DNA of 13,397 bases from Pseudomonadota bacterium (GTDB lineage Bacteria; Pseudomonadota; Gammaproteobacteria; Steroidobacterales; Steroidobacteraceae), in NCBI GenBank assembly GCA_023433465.1, contig JAEZCR010000097.1, positions 1 through 13,397 of the forward strand. The letters are read 5' to 3'. This document shows, piece by piece, positions 1-6,884 of this stretch. A program made the position numbers and the translations under genes. Within the stretch, counting starts at the first letter, position 1, and each line of letters starts with the position of its first letter. The notes beneath the pieces are model-generated. The model saw only the letters and a program-made list of their open reading frames with translations. It searched no databases and was not told the origin of the DNA.

Positions 1-412
1 CCGTCTGCTGGGTCGCGGCGCGCGCCGCGAGACGGACCTGTTCTTCCGTGCCTAACAGGATGATGTCGGAGAGCGCGGCCTCTACCGCATCGCGGATGCG
101 GCGCGAGCGGTCCGTGCTCTCATAGACGTTGTCGGGCAGCGGGGCATAAGCATCCCAGGGCTCGCGCAACCGCAGATCGCGCATGTGCGTGGGGTCGACA
201 GCGAGATCCCCGGTGAACGATCCACCGAGTGTCTTGTAAGCCGCGATCAGCGTGCGCAGCCTCTCGTTGATCTGGCGATTCTCTCGCTCGCGGCGCTGCT
301 GGATCGTCTGCATCGCGAGCAGCCGGATACCCACGCCCAGCAACGTGATGATGGCGAGGCCGAGGAGCGTCGAAAGCACCGCCTGCCAGGAGCTGAAGTC
401 GAAGCCGCGCAT
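1..412 (-). CDS. Conserved single-pass membrane protein, 5' part (runs off the left edge)
   Basis: The frame is open from the edge to ATG at 412, giving 137 residues with no stop. The protein starts MRGFDFSSWQ, has one strongly hydrophobic segment at about residues 12-33, then a charged, Arg/Glu-rich helix (about 37-55) and a soluble part containing LGGSFTGDL and ILLGTEEQV. This suggests a membrane-anchored protein with a cytoplasmic domain. I recognise the sequence style as a conserved proteobacterial hypothetical family but know no function. An in-frame ATG also exists near 463 (just after an in-frame TAA), but the 412 start puts the hydrophobic segment close to the N-terminus, as expected for a signal anchor; neither start has a strong ribosome site. 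It is divergent from the GNAT gene, 84 bp away. The C-terminus lies outside the window. Confidence 0.8.
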   Translation of the reverse strand, partial: MRGFDFSSWQAVLSTLLGLAIITLLGVGIRLLAMQTIQQRRERENRQINERLRTLIAAYKTLGGSFTGDLAVDPTHMRDLRLREPWDAYAPLPDNVYESTDRSRRIRDAVEAALSDIILLGTEEQVRLAARAATQQT

Positions 413-496
413 CCGGGCATTCTTGTCGGTTGCGGCGCGGGTGCAAGACCACGGATGTCCCATGTTGGTGTCGGCCGATGTCAGTTAGTCTGGGCC

Positions 497-994
497 GTGA
501 CCGAGATTTCCGTTGCCTCCGCTCGCGATGCGGGCGCCATTGCCGCGCTGCGCGGGCACGTGGCGCGCGACATGACGCGACGATACGGGGAGGGGCATTG
601 GTCCGCATGTCCGAGCGTCGCGGACGTTAGGCGGCAGGTTCGCGCCTCGCATGTACTGGTGGCCCGGCAGGGCGAGGACATCGTCGGCACGGTGCGACTC
701 GTGGCCGCGAGGCAATGGGCCATCGATTCGGGCGCATTCACTCCGGCGAGAACCGCGCTTTATGTGTTTGGACTCGCGGTGGCGTCGGAAGCGCGCGGAC
801 TGGGCATCGGGCGGGAGATCATGGAAGCGGCGAAAGCAAAGGCGCGCGAGTGGCCAGCGCAGGCGCTGTGGCTCGATGCGTACGACCATGCCGCAGGGGC
901 AGGCGGGTTCTATCTGGCCTGCGGGTTCCGCAAGGTGGGGCCGAGCTCGAGGAGCGAGGTGCCGGTGATCTTCTACGAATGGCTGGTGGACTAG
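497..994 (+). CDS. GNAT family N-acetyltransferase
   Basis: A 165-residue protein with the GNAT fold signature. The acetyl-CoA-binding motif A is at residues about 92-106, with R-G-L-G-I-G at 100-105 (the Q/R-x-x-G-x-G/A pyrophosphate loop) following a beta-strand (LYVFGLAVA). The C-terminal motif B region GGFYLACGF (about 136-144) and the EW near the end are typical of stand-alone GNATs. It would transfer an acetyl group from acetyl-CoA to an amine; the substrate cannot be read from sequence. The start is taken as GTG at 497 because the domain begins immediately after it (TEISVASARDAGAIAAL). Upstream in-frame starts (for example ATG near 458) would add a tail with no homology style and would overlap the divergent upstream region. 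The ribosome site is weak. Its stop codon directly touches the stop codon of the opposing SRAP gene. The family call is safe; the exact start is less so. Confidence 0.85.
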   Translation: MTEISVASARDAGAIAALRGHVARDMTRRYGEGHWSACPSVADVRRQVRASHVLVARQGEDIVGTVRLVAARQWAIDSGAFTPARTALYVFGLAVASEARGLGIGREIMEAAKAKAREWPAQALWLDAYDHAAGAGGFYLACGFRKVGPSSRSEVPVIFYEWLVD

Positions 995-1924
995 CTAGGC
1001 TGCCATCACTTCGTGTTCGTAGTACGGGGTCTGGTGGTCCGCGAGGATCTTCTGCAGTTCGTCGACCGAGCGGCCCGCGGGGGTCAACCACGCGTCCAGG
1101 TTTTCCGGCTTGAGATTCACGATCATGCGATCGTGGCCCGCGGCCGCGACTTCGGCGGGCGGCTCATCGGTGATCGCCGCGAAGGACAGCAGCGGCGAGT
1201 CACCCTTTGGATCCTTCCACTCCGCGTACAGGCACGCGATCAGCATCGTCCCCGCCGGCTTCGGGATGAAATGCAGCACCTGGTTCCTGCCATCGCGATC
1301 CACGTTCTCGAAGAACGACTCGACCAGCATCACAGCATGCGAGAAGCCGAACTGCTCGCGCCAGTATTTGCCCAGGCTGTCGCGCCGCGCGTTGTAGAGT
1401 CCGGGTAGTTTGCGGTCGATGAACGCGGGTTCGTTCGGCTTGCGGCAGTGATATCGCGCGAGACGCATCACGCGGCGGCTGCCGTCCTGGAGCACGACGG
1501 GCGCGTAGTGCATGGGGAAGATGCGCGCTTCGGCCGGGTGCGGTTTCTCGGCCTTGAGTCGCTCGAGCCGGGTCAGCGCCTTCTCGATCTTGCCGGCCGC
1601 GATGCGTTTGCTCTCGGTCGCGGCCTTCGTGGTCTTGGTGAGAAGCGTGCGCTCCGCGTCGGCGAGGCGCTTCTTCTGCGCGAACACCTCACGCTCGAGT
1701 TTCGTGGTCTCCGCGGCACGGTACTCATCGATCATTGACTTGATCTTGCGCTCCGCATCCGACTTCGGCTGGTCGAACCAGCGCTCGACCGCGCGCGGGA
1801 TGCGGATGCTGGAGTCGGAGAATCGGGCGCCGAAGATCTCCACGAACTGGTCGATGTCCATCTCCGCGCCGGTTTCGCGCAGGTATTTGGTGTAGGCCGA
1901 CTGGATCTGGGCCGAATAACACAT
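995..1924 (-). CDS. SRAP (YedK/HMCES-type) DNA-protein crosslink protein with coiled-coil insertion
   Basis: A 309-residue SOS-response-associated peptidase (SRAP) protein. Members form a thiazolidine crosslink between Cys2 and abasic sites in single-stranded DNA, shielding them. Visible hallmarks are Met-Cys at residues 1-2 (Cys2 becomes the N-terminal nucleophile after Met removal), YNAR at 177-180 (the conserved Asn), SFFEN at 203-207 (Glu206, equivalent to Glu in the usual FYEW motif), AITDEPP at 250-256 and HDRM at 264-267 (the catalytic His), then LDAWL. Canonical YedK is about 220 residues. The extra length here is a charged helical insert at about 55-128, rich in Lys, Glu and Ala, between Cys2 and the core, predicted as a coiled coil. 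This long form occurs in other proteobacteria as far as I recall. The start is fixed by the required Met-Cys. No Shine-Dalgarno is present, but a TAGAAT box ends 6 nt before ATG. It is convergent with the GNAT gene and divergent from the histidine kinase. Confidence 0.92.
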   Translation of the reverse strand: MCYSAQIQSAYTKYLRETGAEMDIDQFVEIFGARFSDSSIRIPRAVERWFDQPKSDAERKIKSMIDEYRAAETTKLEREVFAQKKRLADAERTLLTKTTKAATESKRIAAGKIEKALTRLERLKAEKPHPAEARIFPMHYAPVVLQDGSRRVMRLARYHCRKPNEPAFIDRKLPGLYNARRDSLGKYWREQFGFSHAVMLVESFFENVDRDGRNQVLHFIPKPAGTMLIACLYAEWKDPKGDSPLLSFAAITDEPPAEVAAAGHDRMIVNLKPENLDAWLTPAGRSVDELQKILADHQTPYYEHEVMAA

Positions 1925-1930
1925 GGGCGG

Positions 1931-1936
1931 ATTCTA
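1931..1936 (-). promoter_or_regulatory. Possible -10 box for the SRAP gene (leaderless transcript)
   Basis: On the minus strand TAGAAT (5 of 6 match to TATAAT) lies six bases (CCGCCC) before the ATG at 1924, so transcription would begin at or next to the start codon. There is no Shine-Dalgarno. No good -35 hexamer is seen at 16-18 bp, so this is only suggestive. Confidence 0.3.
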
Positions 1937-1947
1937 GCCGCGTTCAG

Positions 1948-1966
1948 CCTGGGCTTTCTTCCCAGG
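1948..1966. repeat. Perfect 6-bp inverted repeat with 7-nt centre between SRAP and kinase genes
   Basis: CCTGGG (1948-1953), ctttctt, CCCAGG (1961-1966). It lies 24 bp from the SRAP start and upstream of the possible -10 box, where an operator could sit. It resembles a LexA site (CTG...CAG) but has an 11-base rather than 10-base gap between CTG and CAG, so it is not a standard gammaproteobacterial SOS box. Confidence 0.35.
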
Positions 1967-2040
1967 GGGTTCCAGCAACGTGAACGATGCCAGAAGTCCT
2001 CCTACATGTGCGAATTCCGGGACAGGCTACACTGGTTCGA

Positions 2041-4245
2041 ATGCCCACGATTCGCTCCCTGACGCTCAACCCGCTCGAACGCCGGGTATTCCTCGTCGCC
2101 CTGGCCAGCCTGGTTCCGCTGGCGTTACTGGCATTCGCACAGCTCGTCAGTAGTGCGAACAGCCAGCGCGAGCGTCTGCTGCGCGCGCACGACGACACGA
2201 TGCTGGCGTTGCTCAGCGCGATCGACTCCGAATTGCAGACTGCATTCGCATCCCTCGACGTGCTCGCTGCCAGTCCAAGACTGATCCGGGAAAATTTCGT
2301 GGGTCTCAAGGAAGAGGCTATCCAGCTCATGGCTCGCCGTCCCTCGTGGTTGAACGTCGTCGTTTCGAACGAGCATGGACAGGTCATGAATGCGCGCTAC
2401 ATCGGGGCGACCGCGCCGCCCTCGGCGCCGGAGGAAGCTGCGGTCAAGGAGGTCATTCGCACGAAGCGATCCGTCGTGGCCAGCATCGAGCGGACTCCGA
2501 TATTCAAGGAATACGCGGCGTCGGTGCACATACCATACGTACGCCAGGGAGAGGTGCGATATGTGCTCAGTGCGCGCATCCGGCCCGAGACCATGCGTGA
2601 GCTGCTCAGTACCCAGAGCATCACCCAGCCCGGCGTGATCGCCATATTCGATCGCAACTACAACATCGTGGCGCGCACGCTCAATCATGCCGAATCCGTC
2701 GGTAAACCCGCGTCCACGACGCTGATGAAATTCCTGCGCTCGGGGCAGACGGAGGGAATCGCCCGAACGGACACGCGCGAAGGCGTGGCGGTCTATACGG
2801 TATTTCGCCGCTCGCAGGTTTCCGGCTGGTGGATCGCGGCCGGCATTCCGCTGCAGGTCGTGGATGGCCCCATCGATCGGTCCTATCTGATTCTCGGGGG
2901 ATCCTTGGTGCTGTCGATGTTGCTGGGCCTGGGCGCGGCGTTGCTCGTGGGGCGCACCATCGTCCGGCCGATGCGCGAACTGGAGCAGCAGGCGTTGCTG
3001 CTCGGCAGTGGTGAGGCGCCCGGCATGCCCAACTCGCGCCTGCCGGAGGTTCGACGCATCGCCGTGGCCATGGGCGCGGCGCATGATGCGCGCGAGACCG
3101 CGTTCGCACGCGAACGGGAAGCCAGGCTCTCGGCCGAAAACGCGAGCCGGGCGAAAGACGAGTTCCTGGCCATGCTGGGTCATGAGCTCCGCAATCCTCT
3201 CGCAGCCATCACCAATGCTTCACAGGTGGTGGACAAGAACCGTGCCTCCCTCGATGCGGGCAGTGCCGCGGCCGCGGCCATCATCCAGCGCCAGGCAAAA
3301 CATCTCGCGCGGCTCACCGACGATCTGCTGGATGCAGGACGGGTGATTCTCGGCAAGATCTCGTTGACGCGCGGTCCGCTCGATCTGTCGTTGCTGGTGA
3401 GAAACTGCGTCGAGGGCATGCGCGCCACAGGGCGTTTTTCCGGGCACACGCTGGAGCTGCAACTCGATCACGTGTGGGTCCACGCGGACTCCACCCGCAT
3501 CGACCAGATCGTGACCAATCTCGTGACCAACGCCGTCAAGTACACACCCGCGGGGGGCCACATCCGCGTCACCGTACGGCAGGAAGATCATACGGCCGTC
3601 ATCTCTATCAGCGACACAGGCATCGGGCTCGAGCCGCAGTTGCTGCCACGCGTGTTCGATCTGTTCGTGCAGGGCGAGCGCGCACTCGACCGCGCACAAG
3701 GTGGACTTGGCATTGGTCTGACGCTGGTGAGGCGACTGGCGGAGCTGCATGGCGGCAGCGCGGAGGCGCACAGCGCCGGTTCCGGAAAAGGGTCCGAGTT
3801 CGTGGTGAAACTGCCCGCCATTGAACGGCCGTCCGTGTCGACCGCTGATGCGCAGGTGTCCGAGTCATCGCGCAGGCTGCGAATCGCGCTGATCGAAGAC
3901 AACGAGGACGCGCGAATGAGCCTGCGCATGTTGCTGGAACTGGATGGACACGAAGTCCTCGAGGCGACGGATGGTATCCGCGGCGTCGAGCTCATCGAAA
4001 AGGAACCCGGCATCGACATCGCGTTCGTCGACATCGGACTTCCCGGGATGAATGGCTACGCGACTGCGCAGGGAATCCGCGCCGCGCGCGGCCACTCCAT
4101 CCGCCTCGTGGCGATGTCGGGCTACGGTGCAGACAACGACGTGCAACGCGGCGAGCACGCGGGCTTCGACGCCTATATCGTGAAGCCCGCGGACATCGAG
4201 CGCGTGCAACTGGAGCTGGCGCTGGTCGCGCAGGCGCGGAACTGA
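2041..4245 (+). CDS. Hybrid sensor histidine kinase with C-terminal receiver domain
   Basis: A 734-residue inner-membrane sensor. In order: transmembrane helix 1 (about 15-38), a periplasmic Cache-like sensing region (about 40-280), transmembrane helix 2 (about 282-304), a HAMP-like linker, HisKA with H-box LGHELRNPL (phospho-acceptor His381), and HATPase_c with N-box NLVTNAVKYTP (Asn497), G1 DTGIG (about 525) and G2 GGLGIGL (about 554). The receiver domain has acidic pocket EDNED (619-623), phospho-acceptor Asp664 in VDIGLPGMNG and the conserved Lys715 in IVKPA. It should sense an unknown periplasmic cue, autophosphorylate and pass phosphate to its own receiver. No DNA-binding partner is encoded beside it, so the output is elsewhere. 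An earlier in-frame ATG at 1987 would add 18 residues. The 2041 start is preferred because it gives a normal short cytoplasmic tail before helix 1 and a -10-like TACACT (2028-2033) lies just upstream. It is convergent with the membrane-protein gene (10 bp). Confidence 0.93.
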   Translation: MPTIRSLTLNPLERRVFLVALASLVPLALLAFAQLVSSANSQRERLLRAHDDTMLALLSAIDSELQTAFASLDVLAASPRLIRENFVGLKEEAIQLMARRPSWLNVVVSNEHGQVMNARYIGATAPPSAPEEAAVKEVIRTKRSVVASIERTPIFKEYAASVHIPYVRQGEVRYVLSARIRPETMRELLSTQSITQPGVIAIFDRNYNIVARTLNHAESVGKPASTTLMKFLRSGQTEGIARTDTREGVAVYTVFRRSQVSGWWIAAGIPLQVVDGPIDRSYLILGGSLVLSMLLGLGAALLVGRTIVRPMRELEQQALLLGSGEAPGMPNSRLPEVRRIAVAMGAAHDARETAFAREREARLSAENASRAKDEFLAMLGHELRNPLAAITNASQVVDKNRASLDAGSAAAAAIIQRQAKHLARLTDDLLDAGRVILGKISLTRGPLDLSLLVRNCVEGMRATGRFSGHTLELQLDHVWVHADSTRIDQIVTNLVTNAVKYTPAGGHIRVTVRQEDHTAVISISDTGIGLEPQLLPRVFDLFVQGERALDRAQGGLGIGLTLVRRLAELHGGSAEAHSAGSGKGSEFVVKLPAIERPSVSTADAQVSESSRRLRIALIEDNEDARMSLRMLLELDGHEVLEATDGIRGVELIEKEPGIDIAFVDIGLPGMNGYATAQGIRAARGHSIRLVAMSGYGADNDVQRGEHAGFDAYIVKPADIERVQLELALVAQARN

Positions 4246-4255
4246 CTAGCTCTGC

Positions 4256-4837
4256 CTATTCCCGCAAATCGGCGAGCAAAGTGACGCACGCCTCGCGTTC
4301 GGCGCGCAGGGCCCGGGTCCGCCAGGTCATCCAGATCCAGCTGGCCAGCGAGACCACGAGGCATACCAATGAGTAGAAGACCAGGAATTCGAGGGCATCG
4401 ATCAGCATCAGCAACCGCAGGATCCAGAGCAGCCCCACGAAGGCCGCGATGATCGCGATGTGCCAACGGCCCACGCGCATTGCCTGCAGCGCGGCATCCG
4501 CGCGCCGGATCCCGATGCGCAGGATCGATTCGGGTGTTTCGTCGTCCCAAGCCAGGCCCTGGCGCCGCGCCAATGCGGTCGCCACGCCGATCACCGGCGC
4601 GGAGATCAACAGAATCGCGGCGCTCAGCGTGTAGAGAAGTTTGTGCTCGGCCTGGTTCGCGGCCACCCATGCGAACCAGACTCCGACGCCCAGCGCGATG
4701 CAGCAGCCGAGTATCTCGAGCGCGAGCACGAGATGCGGCGCCCACCGGGCGCGCTTCAAGCGGCGCACGACGTGACTGGCGTCATAGTGCTGCGACTGCC
4801 AGTCGCGTTGCAGGCTGCGAATGAGTTCGTCAGTCAT
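4256..4837 (-). CDS. Four-helix membrane protein encoded with an ECF sigma factor (possible sigma regulator)
   Basis: A 193-residue protein with four clear hydrophobic helices at about 34-60, 68-90, 125-147 and 151-172. These form two hairpins separated by a soluble loop (91-124, WDDETPESILRIG). The N-terminal 30 residues are soluble and charged (MTDELIRSLQRDWQSQHYDA), which would suit a sigma-binding segment. The start codon lies inside the end of the sigma-factor gene (ATGACTGA, an 8-nt overlap), so the two are almost certainly co-transcribed and translationally coupled. By that context it may be an anti-sigma or sensor partner. No zinc-binding HxxxCxxC anti-sigma motif is present, and I do not recognise the family, so the role is inferred from position only. 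Confidence 0.85.
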   Translation of the reverse strand: MTDELIRSLQRDWQSQHYDASHVVRRLKRARWAPHLVLALEILGCCIALGVGVWFAWVAANQAEHKLLYTLSAAILLISAPVIGVATALARRQGLAWDDETPESILRIGIRRADAALQAMRVGRWHIAIIAAFVGLLWILRLLMLIDALEFLVFYSLVCLVVSLASWIWMTWRTRALRAEREACVTLLADLRE

Positions 4838-5318
4838 GGTGGAGTCGCTCTTTCAGTTGCTTCTTCGCGCGGTTCACGCGCACACCTACGTTCTCGATCG
4901 TGATGCCCAGGGTCTCCGCGATCTCCTCGTAGCTCATGTCTTCGAGGATCAAGGTGATCACCTGGCGATAGGGCAGTGAAAGCTGTCGTATCGCTTCGAG
5001 CAGTCGCCCGCTTCGCTCCGCCTGGAGGAAAGCCTGCTCCTGGCTGGGCGTCAGCACATCGGCATCGATGCCGGTCTCCTCGTGCGCACGCTCGCGGATG
5101 CGCCGGGTGACGTGACTGAGGCTGCGGTTATGTGCGATGCGGAACACGAAGGGCTTCAGCTTCTCGGGCTGCGTCAGGCGCGGCAGGGCCTGGACGATCG
5201 CCATGAGCACTTCCTGCAACAGCTCGTCCCGTAGCGCCCGATCACGCTCATAACTCGCCACGACGCGTGCGAGCGCGGGGGCGAATTGGGACACGACCTC
5301 TTGGGCATTCAGTGGCAT
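4830..5318 (-). CDS. RNA polymerase sigma factor, ECF-type (sigma-70 family)
   Basis: A 162-residue two-domain sigma factor that would direct RNA polymerase to a specific promoter set. Region 2 spans about 15-75 (DELLQEVLMAIVQALPRL, then FVFRIAHNRSLSHVTRR, the conserved DNA-melting and -10-binding helix). Region 4 spans about 105-160 (LPYRQVITLILEDMSYEEIAETLGI, then ENVGVRVNRAKKQLKERL, the helix-turn-helix that reads the -35 element). Regions 1 and 3 are absent, as usual in ECF factors. There is no C-terminal extension, so it is not of the ECF41/ECF42 kind. It is the first gene of an operon with the overlapping membrane-protein gene. The divergent 90-bp region shared with the amidohydrolase holds inverted and direct repeats. 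There is no good Shine-Dalgarno before ATG 5318, and ATGCC recurs nearby (an out-of-frame ATG at 5307), but the domain begins directly after this start. Confidence 0.93.
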   Translation of the reverse strand: MPLNAQEVVSQFAPALARVVASYERDRALRDELLQEVLMAIVQALPRLTQPEKLKPFVFRIAHNRSLSHVTRRIRERAHEETGIDADVLTPSQEQAFLQAERSGRLLEAIRQLSLPYRQVITLILEDMSYEEIAETLGITIENVGVRVNRAKKQLKERLHHD

Positions 5319-5348
5319 TCAATCGGTAGTCTCGCAGGACCGGACTTT

Positions 5349-5371
5349 CTTACACACAAAAAGAATGTAAG
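5349..5371. promoter_or_regulatory. Inverted repeat in the sigma/amidohydrolase divergent region
   Basis: CTTACA (5349-5354), 11 bases, TGTAAG (5366-5371). It sits 30 bp from the sigma-factor start and 37 bp from the amidohydrolase start, inside the only space available for both promoters. The AT-rich centre (cacaaaaagaa) stands out from the GC-rich surroundings. It could be an operator or overlapping promoter elements; no consensus -35/-10 pair is convincing. Confidence 0.35.
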
Positions 5372-5408
5372 TCGGCGACGGGTAGCGGGGACTTCAAGGG
5401 GGTCCGCA

Positions 5409-6881
5409 ATGCGCGGACTTCAATGGAAAGCCATCATGAATTTCAAGGGTGCTCTTCTATCCACTCTTCCCGCCTTTCTGCTGTCGACTCTCGGCGCGCT
5501 GTCGGGATGCGCGAGCGATCGCCTCGCTCCGCAGGCGGATGTCTACTACAACTTCACGCTGATCGATCCCGCCACCGAGAAGCGCATCGATAACGCATGG
5601 GTAGTGGTCGAAGCAGGTCGATTGTCGCGTATAGGGTCGGGGCGACCCCCCAAGACCTCGGACCCGGCGCGCAGTCACGACCTGGGCAATCGCTTCGTGA
5701 CGCCTGGACTCATCGATGCGCATGCGCACATCACCGCCACGGGAGTCCTGAAGATGGAAATGGTTAATGGCGCGCCCGTCCTGTCGATGAAGATCGATGA
5801 GGCGATCACGCAGCGCAACGCGCGCATCGCGCTCGCCCTCGGCGTCACGACCGTGCGCAATCCGGCGGGCAGTCCGGATGCAAACGCGCAATACGATCGC
5901 AACGTCGCATCGGGTGTGTGGATAGGTCCCGAAGCACGACACGCCGGCGCGGTCATTCAGCCCCCGCCGATGAGCGGTGAGATGTTCGTGTATCCGCGCA
6001 CGGAAGCCGAATGGCAGGCCGAAGCGGCGCGCCAGAAGAAGCTCGGGATGACCTACTTCAAGCTCTACACCGATCTCAGCGAGCAGGAGCTCGCCACCGG
6101 GATCCGCGTCGCGCATGAGCATGGGCTCCAGGCGATCGCGCATCTCAATCACGTGAGCTGGACACGCGCGGTCGAGCTCGGAGTCGATGGACTCGAACAC
6201 GCGCTGGCGACGAGCCCGGACCTGCTCGAGCCCGAGGCGCGCGCGAAGTTTCTCGCGGAACGCGACATGACTTCGCGATTCATGTACCGGTGGTTCGAGC
6301 ATGTCGATCTGAACGGCCCGCTCGTGCGCCGGCTGGTCGAACTACTGGCCCGGAAGAAGATTCCGGTCAACCTCACGCTCGTCGTCAACGAGATCGTCTA
6401 CAACACGGATGACCTGTCGCGTGTCATGCCGAAGTCCCAACTCGGGTTCATCCCTCCCGACGAACTCGCGGTTCACGAGAACCAGTTGCGCATGAGCGCC
6501 GCCGGCTGGACCGCGGAGGACTACACCCGTGCGCGCGCGGTGATGCCGAAGGTGCTGGCGTTCGCGCGCATGCTGCATGAGGCCGGCGTGCCGATGATGA
6601 TCGGGACGGACGGCGGCGGCGGCGTCTTGTACTACCGCGAACTCGAGCTGCATCGCGAAGCCGGGATTCCAGTTTGGGACGTGCTGCGCATGGCGACATC
6701 CGGGACGGCGGACATCATGAAGATGGGCGACCGGATCGGGCACATCAAGGAAGGGTACGAGGCGGACCTCGCGATCTTCGAGGCCGATCCGAGCGTGGAT
6801 GTGCGCGCGATCGAGCGGGTTTACGGCGTGATCAACGATGGAAAGTTTCTGCGATCCGCGGATCTGACCGGGCCGCGGTGA
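5409..6881 (+). CDS. Lipoprotein amidohydrolase (metal-dependent hydrolase superfamily)
   Basis: A 490-residue amidohydrolase-superfamily protein exported as a lipoprotein. The N-terminus has a hydrophobic stretch (about 14-30) ending in lipobox LSGC (lipidated Cys34); +2 is Ala, which predicts sorting to the outer membrane. The TIM-barrel metal-site motifs appear in order: HAH (105-107), Lys218 in YFKLYTD (candidate bridging Lys), AHLNH (His245/His248), LEHA (His264) and GTDGG (Asp401). The C-terminus GHIKEGYEADLAIFEADP is the usual beta-sandwich segment of imidazolonepropionase-like enzymes. It would hydrolyse a C-N bond in a small molecule or peptide in the periplasm; the substrate is unknown. 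The 5409 start has a good ribosome site (AAGGGGG about 6 nt upstream). ATG at 5436 (481 residues, GGAAAG upstream) is equally workable and leaves the lipobox at Cys25. It is divergent from the sigma gene and convergent with the DUF4097 gene, with 3 bp between stops. Confidence 0.9.
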   Translation: MRGLQWKAIMNFKGALLSTLPAFLLSTLGALSGCASDRLAPQADVYYNFTLIDPATEKRIDNAWVVVEAGRLSRIGSGRPPKTSDPARSHDLGNRFVTPGLIDAHAHITATGVLKMEMVNGAPVLSMKIDEAITQRNARIALALGVTTVRNPAGSPDANAQYDRNVASGVWIGPEARHAGAVIQPPPMSGEMFVYPRTEAEWQAEAARQKKLGMTYFKLYTDLSEQELATGIRVAHEHGLQAIAHLNHVSWTRAVELGVDGLEHALATSPDLLEPEARAKFLAERDMTSRFMYRWFEHVDLNGPLVRRLVELLARKKIPVNLTLVVNEIVYNTDDLSRVMPKSQLGFIPPDELAVHENQLRMSAAGWTAEDYTRARAVMPKVLAFARMLHEAGVPMMIGTDGGGGVLYYRELELHREAGIPVWDVLRMATSGTADIMKMGDRIGHIKEGYEADLAIFEADPSVDVRAIERVYGVINDGKFLRSADLTGPR

Positions 6882-6884
6882 AGC

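Noticed and set aside
1948..1966. LexA box upstream of the SRAP gene
   Set aside because: The CTG and CAG words are 11 rather than 10 bases apart and the AT-rich centre of a LexA site is missing.
1987..2040. Kinase start at ATG 1987
   Set aside because: It adds 18 residues with no Shine-Dalgarno; the 2041 start gives a normal tail before the first membrane helix. Not excluded.
2125..3183. 352-residue minus-strand open frame opposite the kinase gene
   Set aside because: Antisense shadow of a gene with clear domains; composition dominated by Arg, His and Gly.
4830..5318. The local ECF sigma factor as the regulator of the two YciI promoters
   Set aside because: ECF42 factors that control DGPF genes carry a long C-terminal extension; this protein ends right after region 4, and its own promoter region lacks the TGTCGA block.
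5457..6302. 281-residue minus-strand open frame opposite the amidohydrolase
   Set aside because: Antisense shadow, no recognisable domain, inside a well-supported gene.
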